DNA of 64,000 bases from Diplosphaera chodatii (taxonomy: Eukaryota > Chlorophyta > Trebouxiophyceae > Prasiolales > Stichococcaceae): the NCBI GenBank assembly GCA_032358165.1, contig JAALGY010000008.1, positions 1,116,001 through 1,180,000 on the forward strand. Direction: 5' to 3'. Each line of letters begins with the position of its first letter. The first letter of the stretch is position 1. Both the position numbers and the translations under genes were made by a program. Below, piece by piece: positions 59,801 to 64,000 of this stretch. The notes under the pieces were generated by a model, which was given only the letters and a program-made list of their open reading frames with translations, had not been told where the DNA came from and did not search any database.

Positions 59801-60080
59801 GTGCGGCGGCAAGTGGAACAACCCAGCATATCCTAGTGAGCCACTGTCTTCAGCTGTGAAACGGAGCATCTAGGCAGAGTCTGAGTGGTGACATGAGTCT
59901 AGTCGTGGCCTGACTTGCAGAGTCTACAATAGTCAACCACCAGTCTGGCTTGCCGGTGCATGAGTGGATGTGTGCCCACCGACAGGTGATACGCTGTGGC
60001 TGGACACCCAGTGCGAATTCGGGTCGCACTGCGAGCGGCAGGACGAGGGCTACTGGCAGTGCAAACCTGACGTGAACTGA
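56888..60080 (+). CDS. Secreted LPMO-like protein 1: signal peptide, PF03067/AA15-like domain, extensin-like linker, CBM1-like module
   Basis: Predicted copper-dependent lytic polysaccharide monooxygenase acting outside the cell on chitin or cellulose (inference). Fifteen exons join in phase. Exon 1 (56888-56977) encodes a signal peptide ending ACHG and then His26-Ala-Tyr-Leu, so cleavage would expose the N-terminal copper His. Next: PAARNWLHAHTQGFYDE (57111), LNRIGTGLCGGQTPTDSRF (57327), VPIRLHMSTAHWGRFELRVC (57729; second copper-His candidate in TAHWG), ENYYYFTRA (58144), YTTFVLPLGVTCTRCVLQFR and TTGNSC (58301-58380), FWNCADIGIA (58795). Then come a Pro-Ser linker (58956-59108) and Lys-Pro linkers (59300-59605). 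The last two exons encode VWGQCGGKWNNPAYPSD with CEFGSHCERQDEGYWQC, and the stop is 60078-60080. The four-Cys pattern fits CBM1 except for a longer C1-C2 loop. The linker splice near 59110 is unresolved. Paralog: 61564 onward. Confidence 0.85.
58171..58282 (+). other. AT-rich intron unique to LPMO gene 1
   Basis: A 112-base intron (donor GTGCGT, acceptor CATAG) splitting FTRA from DQTASD. Its 3' half is strongly AT-rich, with a run of TTAAATTAAAAATAATTTA type, unlike the other introns in the window. In LPMO gene 2 the same coding junction is uninterrupted (about 62640). Confidence 0.8.
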
Positions 60081-61563
60081 GGGCGCACAAGCTGGCGTGG
60101 GCGGTTGACCAGACAAGGCGCCCAAACCGTTATACTACAGCTAGCAGAGTACCCTCGGCACTTCGTCACTGGTAGCGGTGAGATTGGCCGGATTGTAGGT
60201 AGCGCGGCTTCTTCATGCGACACGAACATCCAGCTTGGAAGTGAGGTTTGCATGGTAGAAGCAATTTCGACAGGGTGTCAGCGCAGCATCAGGTTCAAAC
60301 ATTTTGATCGGATGTGCACCAGACAGCTGGCACCAGGCATGAAGTATGCAGGTAGGTAGACAGGCAGTGCTTGCAGTGCTTTGATAGCATGATTTGGATT
60401 CGGTAGCTCTGACACTATTGCTGTCGGACATATTGTCTTGACCCTCTTGCTTTGTCAGCAGCGCATTCTGAGGAGTTCTGTAGATGCAGACATTCGATAT
60501 ACAGAAGCGTTGCTCTTTATATATAGATCTTAGTTACGAGCTCAGCAATCCAGACTTTGGTCGATCTGGTCCGTGGCCGTCACCTGTGTAACATCATGAC
60601 GTCAAAGAGAACACCAGCTAGCAAGTCATTCTTGTTGTGCAGTATTATTCCTGCTCGCGGATGACTCATGGAAGCAGACTGGAAGCAGTACGAGCAGGTC
60701 TGACCCCAGCTCTGCATCCTCAACATTGCGGGCTGCACTCGCCCCTCCTTGCACCGCTGACTTCAGGCTCCGTCTGGCAGCTGCTCTGGTCGACATCGAG
60801 GGCCACAGCTGGTCGCGGCGACACGACGATCGCTCGCTCGCCCGTGTGCAAGCTCCCTGCGGATTCAACACCAATTTGATCGCCGGTGTTGCGACGCAAT
60901 CAGCGGTGTCTCAAACGCACCAGGTGAATCATTTGAACGTTGAATCACCATCGCAACGGACAGCATCTGCAGTGTCATGCGGTGCACTGCAACGTCGCAG
61001 ACGTTGAGGTAATCGTCGGGGGCCGGGGCGTCGCAGCCGGGCTTGCGAACCACTCACACTGCGTCTGTGAAGAGCTGTAGTGAGCGGCTGAAGGTCTGAT
61101 GGCTGCAGCACCGTTTCCATAGTTGGCCGGGCCCCCTTTTGTGCTCACACGCTGCTGGCTGAGCACAGCTGTTCGCGGCAAACCCCGCTGCAAACAGCAC
61201 CTTGGCATGCTCTGCCGTCAACGAGCTGGCGATCAGCACGATAGCGGGTGTGTCGAACGGCGCTTAATCGTTCACAGCCGAACGGCACCCCACGCGTCGA
61301 CAGCACCCAGCCTCCCAGCTGCCGTGATCGGAGGGGATCAGCCCGACAGCATGGCACATCAACGGCCGGCGATACATGCAAAACAGTGACGTGATATATG
61401 CATTGCAGTGGTGGATCGGTGAGGTGGGCTGGGTTGCAGACGTTGCTGCGGTGCTGGGAGGTCTCATGGGTGCAGCTTTGAGTGCTCAACACCGTTCCAT
61501 GTGCTGTGCAGGAGCTGGGGTCGAAACCCTTCTCGCTTAAGGGACGTAGGAACAGCAGACGGC
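60081..61563. other. Spacer between the tandem LPMO genes
   Basis: Holds the 3' UTR of gene 1 (AT-rich, with TTTATATATAGATCTTAG near 60516) and a CpG-rich part from about 60720 to 61330. Minus-strand frames at 61239-61054 (containing PAIVLIASSLTAEHAKVLFA) and 61053-60865 (GCDAPAPDDYLNVCDVAVHR) share one frame separated by a single stop. They look protein-like but match nothing I recognise. A decayed gene or chance reading frame in CpG-rich DNA are both possible. Confidence 0.35.
60587..60591 (+). terminator. Putative TGTAA poly(A) signal for LPMO gene 1
   Basis: TGTAA 507 bases after the stop, at the end of the AT-rich part of the spacer. Confidence 0.35.
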
Positions 61564-64000
61564 ATGCAGCAGCGGAGTGCCGTGCTGGCGCACGTGGCGC
61601 TCGTGCTCTGCCTTGCAGTCCAGCTGCCCAGGTGTCATGGGCACGCGTACCTGGCGGTGAGCTTTGTACACATAGCACCCTTGCTAGCGTGGGCGTTTTG
61701 TGCGACATACACCGTTGCCTTGCAGATGCATGGGAACCCATACTTGCATGATGAACTTGCAGGATCCGGTAGCGCGCAATTGGCTGCACGCTCATCAGCA
61801 GCCAACAAATTTCTATGACGAAGTGAGTCATACTCAGAGCTTGGATGAGTGCTGGGACATGGCAGATGTGTGCCCTGAGAGGAGGCTGCCGTATGATAGG
61901 ACATCAATTGATTTGTCGTCCCCATTGCAGATGTCACTGAATCACCTCGGCACCGGGCTGTGCGGCGGGCAGCGAGACACGGACAGCCGGCTCGCGGTGA
62001 GCTCCTGCATCCCATGCTCCTCAAGCTATGGCGCTGCGAAAGCATTTGGCGTGCACATGTTGACACCCGCACCGTCCATCCGGCCTGCTGTTCACAATTG
62101 ATGCCTGGCCGGCGACAGGTGGCGCCCAGCCCAAAGAGGACGGCAGATGACGGTGTCATGGCCACAGGGCAGATCACGAAGACGTACACCCAGGTGTCAC
62201 TTCGGCGCGTGCCTTGCTGCTGCTATCGTCATGGTCCCACGCTGCACTCATGCCACACTGGACCGGCTGTTGGTTCATGTCGCACCTGCATGCTGCAGGG
62301 CCAGGAGATCAAGGTCCGCATCCACATCTCAACAGCGCACTGGGGACGCTTCGAGCTGCGGCTGTGCCCGCTGAGCGATGCCTCCGCGGCCACCGAGCGC
62401 AAGCAGTTCACAGAGGCGTGCCTGGCGAAGAACCCGCTGTACCTGTCACCCAAGTCGTATCAGACTGGTGGGTGGCAAGGTTGCACAGTGTGTGGTTCTG
62501 CGCCCTGGAGGATACCAGGGGCTGCACAAGAGGTTCAACACGGCAATGCTGCCATCTGCATGATCCCTGTCACCTGGCATGAACATCTCTGCAGGTATCA
62601 CGGATTCAAGCAAGCGCTTCTACTACTTCACACGGGCTGACCAGACAGCCAGCGATGTGCACGCCACTTTTGTGCTGCCCAAGGGGGTCACCTGCACGCG
62701 TTGTGTCATGCAGTTCCGATGGGTGACCGGCAACTCCTGCTACGGTGAGCAAACTCATGAATTTGACAACCTGCCAACATGCAACATCTCACAGTATGCC
62801 TGAACAACGACAGCCTGGGCGTCCGTCCACTCGTCTGATCATACTGACGGCAGCTGCTTGTTGTGCCGCAGCACCTGGCACGATTGAGTCCTGGAAGCAG
62901 AGCATCACATACAACATTCCACAGTGCCCCCAGGACTACCTGTCGCCCAAGTCGCAGCCAGAGAAATTGTGCGTGCGTTGCGTCTGCTCCGCAAGTGGCA
63001 ACCCATTCCTGCTGATTGTCTAATGCGTGTGCATTGAGTGCAGCTGTCTGGGGTCTGACGTCGACTGACAGCTGCTTGTACTGTTGTTGCAGCTGGAACT
63101 GTGCTGACATCGCCATCAAGTGAGTACTGCATGGCCGATGTGCAGCTGTCAACCTGATCAGGGTTTTGTTCACGTCAGCTACTGGTCAGGTCCAGGCCAT
63201 GGAGTGTGTCTTGACACAGCATGAACACCAGCACACCCCATGACTGATGATAGCTCGCCTTCACTCCGACAGGCGCGCCGGCCCCACGCCAGCGCCCACC
63301 AAACCCAAGCCAACACGTGAGTGCACCGAGCACACCAGCACTGCACGCTGTGGTGGCTGCTGCCAGACGCCACTGGTGAACACCAGGACCGCATCTGGAC
63401 TCGTCGTCTGACCTCACTCAATGCTCTGCGTACAGCAAAGCCCAAGCCCACACCCAAGCCCAAGCCTACAGTCAAGAAGGTTGCGCCGACGCCTAAGCCC
63501 ACGCCGCGCAAGGTCCTGACGCCGACAAAGGCGCCTGCCCCGACTGTCAAGGCGCCAACTCCCACTGCAAAGGCTTCAACTCCAGTGAGCATCCTGGTCT
63601 GTCTTGAGAACATAGACAGTACCAGATGAAGTCACATGAGGATGCATGCCACTGAATATGCAGCTGAAGCAGTGGCAAGCAGTCAGCGTTCTGGCTGAGG
63701 TTGGTGCAGCCATGTGGCTGTAGTATCTTCGCAGAACTTCATCGCCGAAGCATTTACGTAAGATTTGCTGTTGCCGCCCGGGGTGTTGACTCCTACCTGT
63801 GAATGTCTGCAGACCGCCCCCACCCCTGTGTTGGTTGGCGGCAAGAAGGTGGCGCCGGCATGGCAGCAGTGTGGTGCGTGCCGCCGCTGCCAAATGGCTT
63901 GTCACTTTGAATGCCGAATGCCGCACCCATCAGGCACTGCCCTTGTCATGTGTCTGTGGACTGATGATGGCGGGGTTGCCTCCCCAGTGCCAAAGCCGCA
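61564..64000 (+). CDS. Secreted LPMO-like protein 2 (tandem paralog; 3' end outside window)
   Basis: Same architecture as the preceding gene. Exon 1 (61564-61656) is a signal peptide ending RCHG then His-Ala-Tyr-Leu-Ala. Exons then give DPVARNWLHAH and PTNFYDE (61763), LNHLGTGLCGGQRDTDSRLA (61937), VRIHISTAHWGRFELRLCPL (62313; second copper-His candidate), TFVLPKGVTCTRCVMQFRW and TGNSCY (62666-62743), DYLSPKSQPEK (62935) and FWNCADIAIK (63093). Exons at 63273 and 63436 encode a Lys-Pro-Thr linker (TPKPKPTVKKVAPTPKPTPR) quite unlike the Pro-Ser linker of gene 1. The exon 63813-63873 ends in KKVAPAWQQC and one Gly, matching the beginning (WGQCG) of the CBM1-like module of gene 1. The rest lies beyond or near the edge: an acceptor CCCCAG at about 63987 leads to VPKP. 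Two introns of gene 1 (after 57806 and 58170) are missing here. Confidence 0.83.

Noticed and set aside
61145..61831. 228-codon minus-strand open frame
   Set aside because: It is largely antisense to LPMO gene 2 exons 1 and 2, whose plus-strand reading is firmly supported by paralogy.
1..64000. tRNA, rRNA or riboswitch genes
   Set aside because: No GGTTCRANNCC-type B box with a matching A box, and no rRNA-like segment, were noticed. A covariance-model scan would be needed to exclude small RNAs.

Overview
The window looks like nuclear DNA of a green alga (Chlorophyta, probably Trebouxiophyceae; inference from gene content, no marker gene is present). Genes are cut by many short GT-AG introns, with donors mostly GTGAGT, GTGCGC or GTGCGT and acceptors mostly CTGCAG. 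Exons are GC-rich, several stops are followed on the same strand by TGTAA (the usual chlorophyte poly(A) signal), and the families are plant/algal: cluster-II-like diacylglycerol kinase, nodulin-like MFS, plant-type alpha/beta hydrolase. Gene coordinates below are start codon to stop codon and include introns. I saw no tRNA, rRNA, CRISPR array or intact mobile element.

Layout: partial ASCH-like gene (-, 1-213); TPR + double methyltransferase PRMT7/9-type gene (+, 801-6747); ankyrin-repeat protein with a long disordered tail (+, 7183-12971); outer-arm axonemal dynein intermediate chain of the DNAI2/ODA6 family (-, 13524-17807); MFS transporter 1 (+, 18603-21805); diacylglycerol kinase (-, 22294-25649); NAT9-like acetyltransferase (+, 27287-28580); PGAP1-like GPI inositol-deacylase (-, 28648-32730); intronless aldehyde-dehydrogenase-like gene (+, 33275-35017); MFS transporter 2, paralogous to the first (-, 35903-38811); two small tail-rich membrane proteins (+, 39290-39945 and 41180-42275); exosome RRP41 (-, 42628-44091); nodulin-like MFS transporter (+, 45057-49433); secreted fasciclin-domain protein (+, 49794-51889); chloroplast-type alpha/beta hydrolase (-, 52174-54424); then a tandem pair of secreted lytic polysaccharide monooxygenase (LPMO)-like genes (+, 56888-60080, and 61564 to past the right edge).

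The genes alternate in strand almost perfectly, giving a run of divergent promoters and convergent 3' ends. They are mostly unrelated housekeeping and membrane functions, so no operon-like pathway is implied.

The most notable locus is the LPMO pair. Each encodes a signal peptide followed by a His-Ala-Tyr-Leu start, a PF03067/AA15-like catalytic domain, a proline-rich linker that differs completely between the copies, and a C-terminal module resembling the fungal-type cellulose-binding CBM1. Other points of interest are the flagellar dynein chain, the intronless ALDH gene among intron-rich neighbours, and a PRMT in which the acidic catalytic loop is degraded in the first domain but intact in the second.
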